DNA of 64,000 bases from Mesorhizobium sp. WSM4311. GTDB taxonomy: Bacteria; Pseudomonadota; Alphaproteobacteria; Rhizobiales; Rhizobiaceae. A program made the position numbers and the translations under genes. The number at the start of each line of letters is the position of its first letter. Position 1 is the first letter of the stretch. Positions 53,234 to 62,555 of this stretch are shown piece by piece. The notes beneath the pieces were generated by a model. That model worked only from the letters and a program-made list of their open reading frames with translations, was not told the origin of the DNA and searched no databases. The stretch spans positions 496,001 through 560,000 of the forward strand of contig NZ_NSFV01000001.1 of the NCBI RefSeq assembly GCF_002295115.1, given 5' to 3'.

Positions 53234-54099
53234 CGCTGCCGCCGCGATTTCGGGTCGAGAATGTCGGCGATGCCGTCGCCCAGGAGATTCAGGCCGAGCA
53301 CGGTGATGACGATCGCCATGCCGGGGAAGATCGCCATCCACGGCGCCACCACCATGCGCGTCTGGGCGTCGAACAGCATGCGGCCCCAGCTCGGCATTGG
53401 CGGCTGCGCGCCGAGGCCGAGATAGGAAAGCCCGGCTTCGGCGAGGATGCCCAGCGCGAACTGGATGGTGCCTTGCACCAGGAGTAGCGTGGCGATGTTG
53501 GGCAGCACGTGTTCGATCGATATCTGCGTGCTGCTTTTTCCCGCGGCGCGCGCGGCCAGGATGAACTCGCGCGGCCAGATCGCCAGCGCGCCGGCGCGGG
53601 CGACGCGGGCAAAGACCGGGATGTTGAAGATGCCGATTGCGATGATGGCGTTGACGGCGCCCGGCCCGAAGATGGCTGTTATCATGATGGCCGACAGCAG
53701 CGCGGGAAAGGCGAACACGAGATCGTTGACGCGCATCAGCGCCTCGTCGACGAGGCCGCCGCGCGCGGCGGCAAAAGCGCCGAGCGGCACGCCGACACCC
53801 ATGCCGATGCCGACCGCGACCAGCGCCACGGCGATCGAATTGCGGGCACCGACCATGATCATCGACAGGATGTCGCGGCCGAAATGGTCGGTGCCGAACC
53901 AGTGTGCCAGCGAGGGGCCTTGCGTCTTGTCGGCTATGATCAGCTTCGTCACATCGTAAGGCGTCCAGAGGTAGGAGATGACAGCCATCACCAGGATAAG
54001 CACGGTGATGACGAAGCCGGTGACGAAAGCCGTGTTCCGGAACGCCTTGGCCAGGATGCCGCTGAGCGTCTCCTCGGGGATGTCGATGTGCAGGGTCAT
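53230..54099 (-). CDS. Peptide-type ABC permease (DppC-like)
   Basis: A 289-residue permease. A first membrane helix lies at residues 22-45 (VTGFVITVLILVMAVISYLW), then GTDHFGRDILSMIMVGARNS, and the EAA-type loop REFILAARAAGKSSTQISIEHVLPN. The start overlaps the stop of the DppB-like gene and the stop overlaps the ATPase start, so all three are coupled. Confidence 0.92.
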   Translation of the reverse strand: MTLHIDIPEETLSGILAKAFRNTAFVTGFVITVLILVMAVISYLWTPYDVTKLIIADKTQGPSLAHWFGTDHFGRDILSMIMVGARNSIAVALVAVGIGMGVGVPLGAFAAARGGLVDEALMRVNDLVFAFPALLSAIMITAIFGPGAVNAIIAIGIFNIPVFARVARAGALAIWPREFILAARAAGKSSTQISIEHVLPNIATLLLVQGTIQFALGILAEAGLSYLGLGAQPPMPSWGRMLFDAQTRMVVAPWMAIFPGMAIVITVLGLNLLGDGIADILDPKSRRQR

Positions 54100-55043
54100 T
54101 GCCGGCTTCTCAGGCGTGGATCGACGACCGCGTAGGAAAGGTCGACGACGAGGTTGACGGCAATGACGGCGGCGACCAGCAACATGACGACGCTTTCGAC
54201 GACGATCAGGTCGCGCTGGGTGATCGCCTGGAACACCAGCCGGCCGAGACCAGGCAGATAAAAAACATTCTCGATGATGATGGTGCCGGCGAGCAGGAAG
54301 GCGAATTGCAGGCCAAGAATGGTCAGGACCGGGATCATGGCGTTGCGCAATGCATGCCGCCACAGCACGGTGCGATAGGGCAGGCCCTTGGCGCGGGCGG
54401 TGCGGATATAGTCCTCGTTCAGCACCTCGATCAGTGCCGAGCGGGTGACGCGCGCCAGGATGGCCGCCTGCGGCAAGGCAAGCGCCACCGCCGGCAGCAG
54501 CAGCGATTTCAGTGCAGGCGATATGCCAGCGCTCCAGCCGGGAAAGCCGCCGGCAGGCACCAGCCGCAGCCAGACGGCGAAGACATAGATCAGCATCAGC
54601 GCGAACCAGAAATTCGGCACGGCAACGCCAAGCTGTGCCGCGCCCATTGAAATCGTGTCGCCGGCCCGGCCGCGCCGGCTGGCGGAAAACAGGCCGACCG
54701 GAATGGCGATGATCGTGGAGAGTGCAAGCGCGATCAGCGCCAGCGGCAGCGAGACGGCAAGCCGTTCACGCACGAGATCGATGACCGGCACCGAATAGGT
54801 ATAGGAGCGGCCGAAATCGAGGCTGAGCAGGCCGCCGGCCCAGTGCAGGTAGCGCAAGAGCAGGGGCTGATTCAGCCCCATCTGGTTGCGCAAGAGTTCG
54901 ACCTGGTCGGCGCTGGCGTTCATGCCCAACATCAGCCGCGCCGGGTCGCCCGGCAGGATTTCCAGCACGGCGAACACCACGATGGAGGCCAGCACCAGCG
55001 TGGCAAGCGAGATGGCGAGGCGCTTGAGGAGGTAGGCGGTCAT
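54096..55043 (-). CDS. Peptide-type ABC permease (DppB-like)
   Basis: A 315-residue permease with six membrane segments. The N-terminal LKRLAISLATLVLASIVVFA, then EILPGDPARLMLG and LDFGRSYTYSVPVIDLV, and the EAA loop EDYIRTARAKGLPYRTVLWRHALRNAMIP. The ATG is used; a GTG 6 bases upstream is possible. A 220-base palindromic repeat separates it from the binding-protein gene. Confidence 0.92.
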   Translation of the reverse strand: MTAYLLKRLAISLATLVLASIVVFAVLEILPGDPARLMLGMNASADQVELLRNQMGLNQPLLLRYLHWAGGLLSLDFGRSYTYSVPVIDLVRERLAVSLPLALIALALSTIIAIPVGLFSASRRGRAGDTISMGAAQLGVAVPNFWFALMLIYVFAVWLRLVPAGGFPGWSAGISPALKSLLLPAVALALPQAAILARVTRSALIEVLNEDYIRTARAKGLPYRTVLWRHALRNAMIPVLTILGLQFAFLLAGTIIIENVFYLPGLGRLVFQAITQRDLIVVESVVMLLVAAVIAVNLVVDLSYAVVDPRLRSRQ

Positions 55044-55064
55044 GGACACGGGACGAGAGAGGTA

Positions 55065-55287
55065 TCGTCATCCTGGGGCGAAGCAGGAGCGAAGCTCCGT
55101 CGCGTAGACCCCAGGATCCATTCCGTAACAGAGGTCGAACAGCGCGACGGTCCAGAACCAGCCTCGCGCCTCAATGTTTCCACTGCAACGTCTCCCAGAT
55201 TCTGCACCGCGAGGGCGCTCGTAAGTCACGGAATGGATCCCAGGGTCTGCACAGTCGCAGCGCGCCTGCTCCGCCCCAGGATGACGA
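55065..55287. repeat. Large palindromic intergenic repeat between binding-protein and permease genes
   Basis: Outer arms of 16 perfect bases (TCGTCATCCTGGGGCG and its complement) and inner arms of 21 bases with two mismatches (AGACC... / ...GGGTCT around GATCCATTCCGT). This is a known style of rhizobial repeat, here set inside an ABC operon where it could act as a processing or attenuation site. Confidence 0.8.
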
Positions 55288-55295
55288 AACGAACC

Positions 55296-56774
55296 TCACT
55301 CGCTCCACTTCACCTTGGTCAGGTCGTTGGCAGGTATCGGTGCGCTTTCCCACAACCCTTGCAGCTTGGCGTCCCAGACCCCGACCTTGGGCAATTCGTA
55401 GAGGAAGCCGACCACGGCATCGTCGGCCAGAATCTTCTGCGCCTGGGCATATAATTCCTTGCGCTTGGCCTCGTCGGACGTCAGTTCCAGATCTGCGATC
55501 ACCTTTTTGAAGGTGGGGTTGTCGTAATTGAAGTAGTAGTCCTTGCGGGCATAGATATCGATGTCGTTGGGCTCGGTATGGGAGACGATGGTCAGATCGT
55601 AATCCTTCTTGGTGAACACCTGGTCCAGCCACTGCGCCCACTCGACGGGGATGATCTCGAGGTTGATGCCGACATCGCGGAGTTCCGAGGCGATGATCTC
55701 GCCGCCGAGCCGTGCATAGGTCGTCGGCGGCAGCTTCAACGTGGCCTTGAAGCCGTTCTCCAGTCCTGCTTCCTTCAGCAGTTGCTTGGCCTTGGCCACG
55801 TCGTGCGGATAGTGGCCGGTGAGGTCGACATAATATTTGTTGGCCGGCGACATATGCGAGCCGATCGGCAGGCCGAGCCCGGCCGAGGCGCCGTCGATGA
55901 TCGCCTTGCGGTCGAGCGCGTAGGAGATCGCCTGTCTCACCTGCAACTTGTCGAAGGGCGGCTGCTTGTTGTTGATCGACAGGATGGTCTCGCCTTCGGT
56001 CGCGCCGACCACCACCTTGAAGCGCGGATCATCCTTGACCTGGGAGACGCTGTCGGGATCGAAGAAGGGGAAGGCCTGTATGTCGCCGGAAAGCAGCGCC
56101 GGCACCGCCGCCGCGGCATCGGGAACGATGCGGAACTCGACCTTTTCGAGGAAGACAGGGGCGCCCCAGTAGTGATCTGATTTCAGCAGCGTGATCGATG
56201 AGCCCTTGGCCCAACTCTCGAACTTGAACGGGCCGGTACCAACAGGCTTTTCCTTGTTGGTGTCGGCGGATTTCGGCGACACGATCACCGCGTCGCCCCA
56301 GCCCATATTGTAGAGGAACGAGCCTTGCGGGTGGGTCAGCGTCACCTTCACGGTGGCGGGGTCGACCACGTCGACCTCGTCGATGGCGGCAAAGAGCTGC
56401 TTTTGCGCGTTGACGGAGTTTTCCGCGCGGGCACGGTCGAGCGAAAATTTCACGTCGTCGGCGCTGAAATCGGCGCCATCGTGGAATTTCACGCCGGTGT
56501 GCAGCTTGAAGGTATAGATCTTGCCGTCATCGGAAATGGTCCAGCTTTCGGCGAGATCCGGCAAGACTTCGCCATTGGGGCCGATCCGGGTCAGGCCCTC
56601 GAACACATTGGCGTAGGTGACCTCCCTAATTGCCGCGGCCGCTCCCGCCGTCGGGTCGAGATGCGGGGGTTCAAGCGGAATGCCGATGACGAGATCGGTC
56701 CGGGCGGCAAACGCCGAAGTGGCGGTTGCGACCGCCAGCACGGCAGCGGCCAGAAGGGTCTTCCAAAGTTTCAT
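55296..56774 (-). CDS. Peptide-type ABC substrate-binding protein (SBP_bac_5)
   Basis: A 492-residue exported protein. The signal peptide ends ATSAFAA (residue 24). LVIGIPLEPPHLDPTAGAA, the GLTRIGPNGEVLPDLAESW block and KPVGTGPFKFESW are family marks. It is the first gene of the importer. The deacylase gene just upstream on the same strand suggests import of N-acylated amino acids or peptides, which is inference. Confidence 0.92.
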   Translation of the reverse strand: MKLWKTLLAAAVLAVATATSAFAARTDLVIGIPLEPPHLDPTAGAAAAIREVTYANVFEGLTRIGPNGEVLPDLAESWTISDDGKIYTFKLHTGVKFHDGADFSADDVKFSLDRARAENSVNAQKQLFAAIDEVDVVDPATVKVTLTHPQGSFLYNMGWGDAVIVSPKSADTNKEKPVGTGPFKFESWAKGSSITLLKSDHYWGAPVFLEKVEFRIVPDAAAAVPALLSGDIQAFPFFDPDSVSQVKDDPRFKVVVGATEGETILSINNKQPPFDKLQVRQAISYALDRKAIIDGASAGLGLPIGSHMSPANKYYVDLTGHYPHDVAKAKQLLKEAGLENGFKATLKLPPTTYARLGGEIIASELRDVGINLEIIPVEWAQWLDQVFTKKDYDLTIVSHTEPNDIDIYARKDYYFNYDNPTFKKVIADLELTSDEAKRKELYAQAQKILADDAVVGFLYELPKVGVWDAKLQGLWESAPIPANDLTKVKWSE

Positions 56775-56899
56775 CGCTGAACTCCCGATATGCTCAAATG
56801 CTCAAGCCTGGGGGATAGAAGCGTGATTTCGCACGGGAGTAAATTGCGTTTCGTGCTGTCGCGCCGCGCCAGGAGAAATGTTTTTGCGCCGCGGGCCGA

Positions 56900-58177
56900 T
56901 CATCCGGTTGTGCCGCGCAGCAGCACGTTGAGGCCGATCGCCATCACCTTTGCCGATTCCACCATGTCCTCTATGCCGACCCACTCGTCCGGCCGGTGGG
57001 CGAGATCGAGAATGCCGGGCCCATAGGCGATGCAGTCGTAGATGTGGCCGATGCGGGCAATGTGCTTCTGGTCGTAGGTGCCGGGCGAAATGACGTAGTC
57101 GGGCTCGCGGTCGAAGATCGCATGAATGCCTTGCGCCACCGCCTTGACCACCGGCGCGTCGCGCTCGGTCATCAACGGCAGCACTTCCATCAGGTCGCGG
57201 ATCTCATAGTCGAATTTTTTGCGCTCGCGCTTCAGCCGCTCGAGAATGCCGGTCACTTCGCCTTTGACCGTGGCGAGGTCTTCCTCGAGCAGGAAGCGGC
57301 GGTCGATGGTCAGCCGGCAGGAATCGGGCACGTTGGGCGAAGGCAGGCCAGGCCGAAAATCCTCGGTCTGGCCGCCATGGATGGAATTAATGTTCATGGT
57401 CGAGCGCCTGGCGCCTTCGGGCACGACCGGCATGCGCGTTATCTTGCGATCGAGCGCCGGGAACAGCTCGTCCTCGAACGCCCTGAGCACGGCACCCATA
57501 TGGCGCACCGCATTGTCGCCGAGAAACGGCATTGAGCCGTGCGCGATCTCACCCTTGGTCTCGATCTCCGCCCACCAGACGCCGCGATGGCCAAGGCAGA
57601 TTCGGTCCTTGTTCAACGGCTCGGGGATGATGACGTGGTCGACCCTGGGTTTGGAGAAATAGCCGAGCCCGGCCAGATGGGCGACACCGCCAAAGCCGCC
57701 GGACTCCTCGTCGACGGTGCCGGATATCTCAATGGCGCCGGGAAAGTCGGGATAGACCTCCATGAAGGCTTCGGCGGCGATGATCGACGCGGCCAGGCCG
57801 CCCTTCATGTCGCAGGCGCCGCGTCCATAAACCCTGCCGTCCCTGACGATGCCGGCAAAGGGATCGACGGTCCAGCCGTCGCCGGCCTCGACCACGTCGA
57901 TATGCGAGTTGAAATGGACGCAGGCGCCGGGCGACCGGCCGTCGAAGCGGGCCACGACATTAACGCGCGGGTAGCGATCAGTGTCGCCGGGCGTGCCTTC
58001 GGCGCGAATGAATTCGGTTTCAAAACCACGCTTCCTCAGCCGCGCGCCGACATATTCGGCGCATGGCCGGTAGGCCTCGCCGGGCGGATTGATGGTCGGG
58101 AAACGGATCAGGTCAGCGGTCAGCGCGACGACATCGTCGCGCCTGTCATCGATTGCTTGCAGGAGTCGCTCGTTCAT
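56900..58177 (-). CDS. ArgE/DapE-type deacylase (M20 peptidase family)
   Basis: A 425-residue zinc hydrolase. VHFNSHIDVVEAG and GRGACDMKGGLAASI hold metal-binding His and Asp; ISGTVDEESGG has the catalytic Glu pair. It has an M20 dimerisation insert (GEIAHGSMPFLGDNAVRHMG). The ATG (MNERLLQAID) was chosen over one 48 bases upstream. It is followed by the peptide-type importer and may process its cargo. Confidence 0.88.
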   Translation of the reverse strand: MNERLLQAIDDRRDDVVALTADLIRFPTINPPGEAYRPCAEYVGARLRKRGFETEFIRAEGTPGDTDRYPRVNVVARFDGRSPGACVHFNSHIDVVEAGDGWTVDPFAGIVRDGRVYGRGACDMKGGLAASIIAAEAFMEVYPDFPGAIEISGTVDEESGGFGGVAHLAGLGYFSKPRVDHVIIPEPLNKDRICLGHRGVWWAEIETKGEIAHGSMPFLGDNAVRHMGAVLRAFEDELFPALDRKITRMPVVPEGARRSTMNINSIHGGQTEDFRPGLPSPNVPDSCRLTIDRRFLLEEDLATVKGEVTGILERLKRERKKFDYEIRDLMEVLPLMTERDAPVVKAVAQGIHAIFDREPDYVISPGTYDQKHIARIGHIYDCIAYGPGILDLAHRPDEWVGIEDMVESAKVMAIGLNVLLRGTTG

Positions 58178-58397
58178 CAGGGGAGTTGAGCAACGAACGA
58201 CGTTGCATTGCAAGCCCGCCGGCAATCAAGCCGGTGCGGCGTGTCGTTGCGGCAACTATCGCGGGAAATCGTTCAAATTCGCTGCTTTGGATTGGCGAAT
58301 TGATCAAGGAGTGTGTGCTAGCTGTTCACTGCCATTAAAAAGGTGAAAAACAACGTGATGGCAAGAAGGCAAGGGGCAATCAAAGGGGTTTGATCGC

Positions 58398-58829
58398 ATG
58401 AGGAAGTTCTTTCTCGTAGCAGCGGCGATGTTGGCAACCGCGCTGTTTGGTACGCCGTCCGCAAGTTACGCGGCAATGTTGGAAGCAAATATCGACGTGT
58501 CGTCGCAGACGATGACGGTACGGTACGGCTCGGAGGTCTATCGCTGGGTCGTGTCGACTGCCCGTCCGGGCTATTTCACGCCGCGTGGCACGTATCGGCC
58601 GCAGCGGACCGCACGGATGTGGTATTCGCGCAAATACGAAATGTCGCCGATGCCTTATTCGGTGTTCTTCCATGGCGGCTATGCCATCCATGGGACGGGC
58701 GCCGTCAGGCAACTCGGCCGTCCGGCCTCGCATGGCTGCGTGCGGCTGCACACGGCCAATGCCGCGACGTTCTATGCCATGGTGCGGGAAGTGGGCTTCG
58801 GCAACACGCGCATTGTCGTGACGAACTAG
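58398..58829 (+). CDS. L,D-transpeptidase (YkuD family)
   Basis: A 143-residue exported enzyme. The signal peptide covers residues 1-26. The catalytic region has His98 (YAIHGTG), His112, Cys114 and Arg116 in SHGCVRLH. It would form 3-3 crosslinks in peptidoglycan or attach proteins to it. It is short, having only the catalytic domain without LysM or other binding modules. Confidence 0.92.
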   Translation: MRKFFLVAAAMLATALFGTPSASYAAMLEANIDVSSQTMTVRYGSEVYRWVVSTARPGYFTPRGTYRPQRTARMWYSRKYEMSPMPYSVFFHGGYAIHGTGAVRQLGRPASHGCVRLHTANAATFYAMVREVGFGNTRIVVTN

Positions 58830-58850
58830 CAGCACGCGCGAATTCTCGTT

Positions 58851-58868
58851 GCCGGGCCGGAGCCCGGC
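58851..58868. terminator. Hairpin after the L,D-transpeptidase gene
   Basis: GCCGGGC pairs with GCCCGGC around CGGA, 21 bases past the stop. There is no T run, so termination efficiency is doubtful. Confidence 0.4.
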
Positions 58869-59093
58869 GCGAGACATTCCACTGACGGCAACAACAATCG
58901 GCCAAGGTTTACCTGTTCCGAGATTGAGGGCTATTGCCGAGGGATAAGGGGTGTGCTTTCCATGCCAATGTCTGACTGAGGACAATCGGCAGTATCGGGC
59001 GGTTTGAATTATTAGGAGTAGCTTAAATATTGCCGGCTGATCAATCGGTTCGCCGGAAACCTGCCGTTGCGTGCCGTTTGCTGGAATTGACAG

Positions 59094-60377
59094 ATGCATC
59101 CCCAGTCACAGATGGACGATCGTCTTCCCAGTCGGCCCGCCGGGGTGCTCATTCTTGGCGGGGCGCACGGGACGCTGGCGCTGGCCAGAAGCTTCGGCGC
59201 TCGGAAAGTGCCTGTCTGGCTGGTGAGCAACGACACGCCGTTGCCCGGCTTTTCGCGATATGCCCGGCGGACAATGACGTGGCCCGGCCCCGACGATGGT
59301 GGTGCCGTCGCCTTCCTGCTCGATCTGGCCAAGGTTCATGGGCTGGGCGGTTTTCTGCTGATCGCCGGCGGCGATCCAGAAGTTCGCTTCGTATCGCAAT
59401 CGATCGACCGGTTGTCCGCCGCGTTCGACGTGGTGCTGCCGCCTTGGGAGCAACTGAAATGGGTCTGTGAAAAGCCGCTGCTGTATCGCCGGGCGGGCGA
59501 ACTGGGGCTTGCCGTTCCACTGACCTATGCGATCAGCTCGCTCGAGCAGGCAGAGGCAGCCGAATTTCGCTTTCCCGTGATCCTGAAGCCGAATATGGGC
59601 GGGCGCAGCCGTTTTGCGCGTGCCAAGGCCGTTCTCGCCAATGACAGAGCAGCGTTTTTGGCAGCCTATGCCTGGGCTGCCGAAGAGATCGGTAGCGACA
59701 ATGTCGTGGTTCAGGAAATGATACCGGGCGGAGGCGAGGGCCAGTTCTCCTACGCGGCGCTCTGGAATGAGGGCGCGCCGGTGGCGGAGTTCACCGCCCG
59801 CCGTACACGGCAATATCCGGTCGATTTCGGCTACACGAGCACCTTCGTGGAGGTGGTCGACGAACCGCAATTGATCGACGCCGCGCGCCGGCTGCTTGGA
59901 TCGATCGCGCATCACGGGCTGGTGGAGGTCGAATTCAAGCGCGATGCGCGCGATGGCTCGATGAAGGTGCTCGACGTCAATCCACGGCCCTGGACATGGT
60001 TTGGGCTGGGTGCCGCCGCTGGCGTCGACCTCGGCGCCATGCTTTGGGCGGTCCAATCGGGCCAGCCGGTAAAGACAGGTTCAGCGCGGCCCAACACGTC
60101 GTGGATGTATCTGGTCCGGGATATTGTGGCGGCCGGCCGGTTGATCTCGAGCGGCCGGTTGGCAAAACTCGCCTATTTCAGTTCATTCGCCAAAGTACGG
60201 GCATGGGCGACATTCCAGGCGAATGACCCGATGCCTGGCCTGATCGACGTGCCGTTGACGGCCTGGAGAGTGCTGACGCGACGGATACTTTCCGCAATCT
60301 TAACCGGGAAATGTTTAGGACGGCGGCGTGACGGAGTGAGTTCCACGGCTGCAGAACCAGACAGGCGAGACCGCTGA
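59094..60377 (+). CDS. ATP-grasp domain protein
   Basis: A 427-residue protein. An N-terminal Rossmann-like part (VLILGGAHGTLALARSFGAR) is followed by an ATP-grasp fold with FRFPVILKPNMGGRSRFARAK, VVVQEMIPGGGEGQFSYAAL and VEVEFKRDARDGSMKVLDVNPRPW, the magnesium/ATP residues. It resembles carboxylate-amine ligases of the D-aspartate-ligase or 'predicted ATP-grasp' type. It is followed one base later by a flavin oxidoreductase gene, so a two-step modification is plausible. Confidence 0.85.
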   Translation: MHPQSQMDDRLPSRPAGVLILGGAHGTLALARSFGARKVPVWLVSNDTPLPGFSRYARRTMTWPGPDDGGAVAFLLDLAKVHGLGGFLLIAGGDPEVRFVSQSIDRLSAAFDVVLPPWEQLKWVCEKPLLYRRAGELGLAVPLTYAISSLEQAEAAEFRFPVILKPNMGGRSRFARAKAVLANDRAAFLAAYAWAAEEIGSDNVVVQEMIPGGGEGQFSYAALWNEGAPVAEFTARRTRQYPVDFGYTSTFVEVVDEPQLIDAARRLLGSIAHHGLVEVEFKRDARDGSMKVLDVNPRPWTWFGLGAAAGVDLGAMLWAVQSGQPVKTGSARPNTSWMYLVRDIVAAGRLISSGRLAKLAYFSSFAKVRAWATFQANDPMPGLIDVPLTAWRVLTRRILSAILTGKCLGRRRDGVSSTAAEPDRRDR

Positions 60378-60378
60378 C

Positions 60379-61593
60379 ATGACCGTTTTCACGCCCAGGA
60401 CCGACTGCGAGGTGGCCGTGATCGGCGCCGGTCCTTTTGGGCTGGCCGTGGCTTCCGCCCTCAAGCGAGCGGGCGTCGATACGCTTACCCTCGGCGGCGC
60501 GATGTCGTTCTGGCGCGACCATATGCCGAGAGGCATGAGGCTGCGCTCGCCCTGGCACGCGACCTATATCGGCCACACCAAAGGTCCGCTCTCGCTCGAT
60601 TCCTATGCCAAGGCCCTTGGAATCTCGCCACGCGAACCGCTGCTGCTCGAAAACTTCGTCGACTATGGATTGTGGATCCAGGCCCAGACGGTTCCGGATC
60701 TGGATACTCGCAAGGTGGACCGCGTCGAGAAGGCGAATGGCGGATTTCGTCTGGCACTGGCCGATGGCGATGCCTTGAAGGCGCGTCGCGTCGTGGTTGC
60801 CACCGGCCTGATGAACCAGCAACTGATCCCCGCTGTCTTCAACGGCATCCCAAAAGAACTCGTCAGCCATGCCAGCGACCATACTGGTTATGAGGCCTTC
60901 CGCGGCAAGCGCGTCGCCGTCATCGGGCGTGGGCAAAGCGCCTGCGAATCCGCCGTTCTGCTCAAACGAAACGGGGCCGAAGTCGAGCTCATCTGCCATG
61001 GCGACATCCATTGGCTGGGCTATCGGGCGCTGTCGGGAAAGCAGAGCTGGAGCCTGCGCGACTTCCTGTCGGAGCGGCTCGCATCGCCGTCCAGGGTCGG
61101 TCCGTTCCCGATTTCCTGGCTGGTCGAGGTCCCCGGCTTCGTGCACCGGTTCCCGGAGCCAGCCCGGGCAGGGCTCAACAAGCGCAGCCTCGGCGCCGGT
61201 GCGACGGGCTGGCTGAAGCCGGATTTTGACGGGATAGAGATCAGGGCCGGCAGCAGGATGATCAGCGCATCCGCCAAGGACAATGGCATCGAACTGCGGT
61301 TCGAGAAGGATGCCGCCACCTTCGACCACGTCCTGCTCGGCACGGGCTACCGGATCGATATCGCCAAGCTCGGTCTGTTCGCGCCCGCAATGCTTGCCCC
61401 GATTGCGCGCCGGGAAGGGTTGCCGCTGCTTTCCGCCGGGTTCGAATCCAGCATCCCGGGCCTGCATTTCGTCGGCGCGAGCGCGGTCGACAGCTTTGGC
61501 CCGCTGATGCGGTTCACCGCCGGCACGCCGTTCGCCGCGCGCACCGTCTCCCGTTTCATTCAGAGGACGAGAGACAGACGTTACGCTGCCTGA
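60379..61593 (+). CDS. FAD/NAD(P)-dependent oxidoreductase (lysine/ornithine N-monooxygenase-like)
   Basis: A 404-residue flavoprotein with two dinucleotide folds: VAVIGAGPFGLAVASALKRAG at residues 12-32 and KRVAVIGRGQSACESAVLL near 180. ARRVVVATG and DHVLLGTGYRIDI are the usual FAD-fold ATG/TGY motifs. It is coupled to the ATP-grasp gene (TGACATGA). The substrate is unknown; an amino-acid-derived small molecule or siderophore-like compound is possible. Its 3' end overlaps the convergent methyltransferase gene by 13 bases. Confidence 0.85.
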   Translation: MTVFTPRTDCEVAVIGAGPFGLAVASALKRAGVDTLTLGGAMSFWRDHMPRGMRLRSPWHATYIGHTKGPLSLDSYAKALGISPREPLLLENFVDYGLWIQAQTVPDLDTRKVDRVEKANGGFRLALADGDALKARRVVVATGLMNQQLIPAVFNGIPKELVSHASDHTGYEAFRGKRVAVIGRGQSACESAVLLKRNGAEVELICHGDIHWLGYRALSGKQSWSLRDFLSERLASPSRVGPFPISWLVEVPGFVHRFPEPARAGLNKRSLGAGATGWLKPDFDGIEIRAGSRMISASAKDNGIELRFEKDAATFDHVLLGTGYRIDIAKLGLFAPAMLAPIARREGLPLLSAGFESSIPGLHFVGASAVDSFGPLMRFTAGTPFAARTVSRFIQRTRDRRYAA

Positions 61594-62441
61594 AGCTGGA
61601 AGACCGCGTAGTCGATGGTGCGGACCGCATCGAGGAAGCCCGGCATGGCCGGCACGGACAGTTCCCGGAAAATACCGGTGTCACGGATGGCGGGCCTTGC
61701 CCAATCGATGGCGCGGTGGCTCGAGCTGCCATAGACGATGAAGCAATCCCGCGGGTGGCGTTCGAGCGACGATATGAGATTCTTCAAGACGATATCGAAG
61801 ACGTCCTGTGAGAAGGGATTGTAGAAATAGACCACCAGGGGCACTTGCGGAAAATCGTAGGCCGCCGCATCGGTCTCGACGACGCTGAGCGCTCGGCATC
61901 GCTGCGACGGGTCGCGGAAACGCTCGATGTTGCTTCGGGCGATGTCCACCAGTTCGCGGGCGAACTCCACGCCGATGATCTCGGCGAACGGATATTGCGA
62001 GGCCAGCAACAGCGTTCGCGATTTTCCGGAGCCGATGTCGATGAATGTATGGGCATGGAGATCGCGTGGCAGCGACTTCATGATGAAGTCGAAGGTTCTG
62101 GGCGACGTGCAGACGGCTTCATTGCCCATGGCGCGGTGCGGGCCGACGACATTGAGGGCGCCGAGCTGGATCGAGCCGGCCGTATCGACGCCGTGCCGGC
62201 GATCCCATTTCCGGGCGACGCGGTCGGCGAGCATATGCCTGATGTTGCGCTGGACAAAGCCAAGGCTTGCGCCGAGCCCATGCCGGCGGATGAGCCTTAG
62301 CGGCTCCAGCAGGCCATGCTGGCGGAGATAGGACCATGCCCGGCCAAGACGGCCGAAGGAACGATCTTCGAGGCCATCCCGATCCAGGCGCGGCATTTCG
62401 ATATTCGTCATGCCACGGGCTCCATCCCAGTCGATGAACAT
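61581..62441 (-). CDS. Class I SAM-dependent methyltransferase-like protein
   Basis: A 286-residue protein. Motif I reads THFIDIGSGKSRTLLLASQ-like (FIDIGSGKSRTLL), with acidic VEFARELVDIARSNI next and VYFYNPFSQDVFDIVLK as motif IV region. The N-terminal 90 residues are basic and helical. The start is uncertain, at this ATG or one 30 bases later (MTNIEMPRLD). It may belong functionally with the adjacent ATP-grasp and flavin genes. Confidence 0.78.
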   Translation of the reverse strand: MFIDWDGARGMTNIEMPRLDRDGLEDRSFGRLGRAWSYLRQHGLLEPLRLIRRHGLGASLGFVQRNIRHMLADRVARKWDRRHGVDTAGSIQLGALNVVGPHRAMGNEAVCTSPRTFDFIMKSLPRDLHAHTFIDIGSGKSRTLLLASQYPFAEIIGVEFARELVDIARSNIERFRDPSQRCRALSVVETDAAAYDFPQVPLVVYFYNPFSQDVFDIVLKNLISSLERHPRDCFIVYGSSSHRAIDWARPAIRDTGIFRELSVPAMPGFLDAVRTIDYAVFQLQAA

Positions 62442-62555
62442 CTCGGTGGGGTATGTGCGCTCTCGTCGTTTAAGATTCCCTGACCAGCGACGTTACGAAT
62501 GTCTGGATCGCGGCCCATCGGTACCGGAAATGGTAGGCGCCAAACACTTCAGGGG

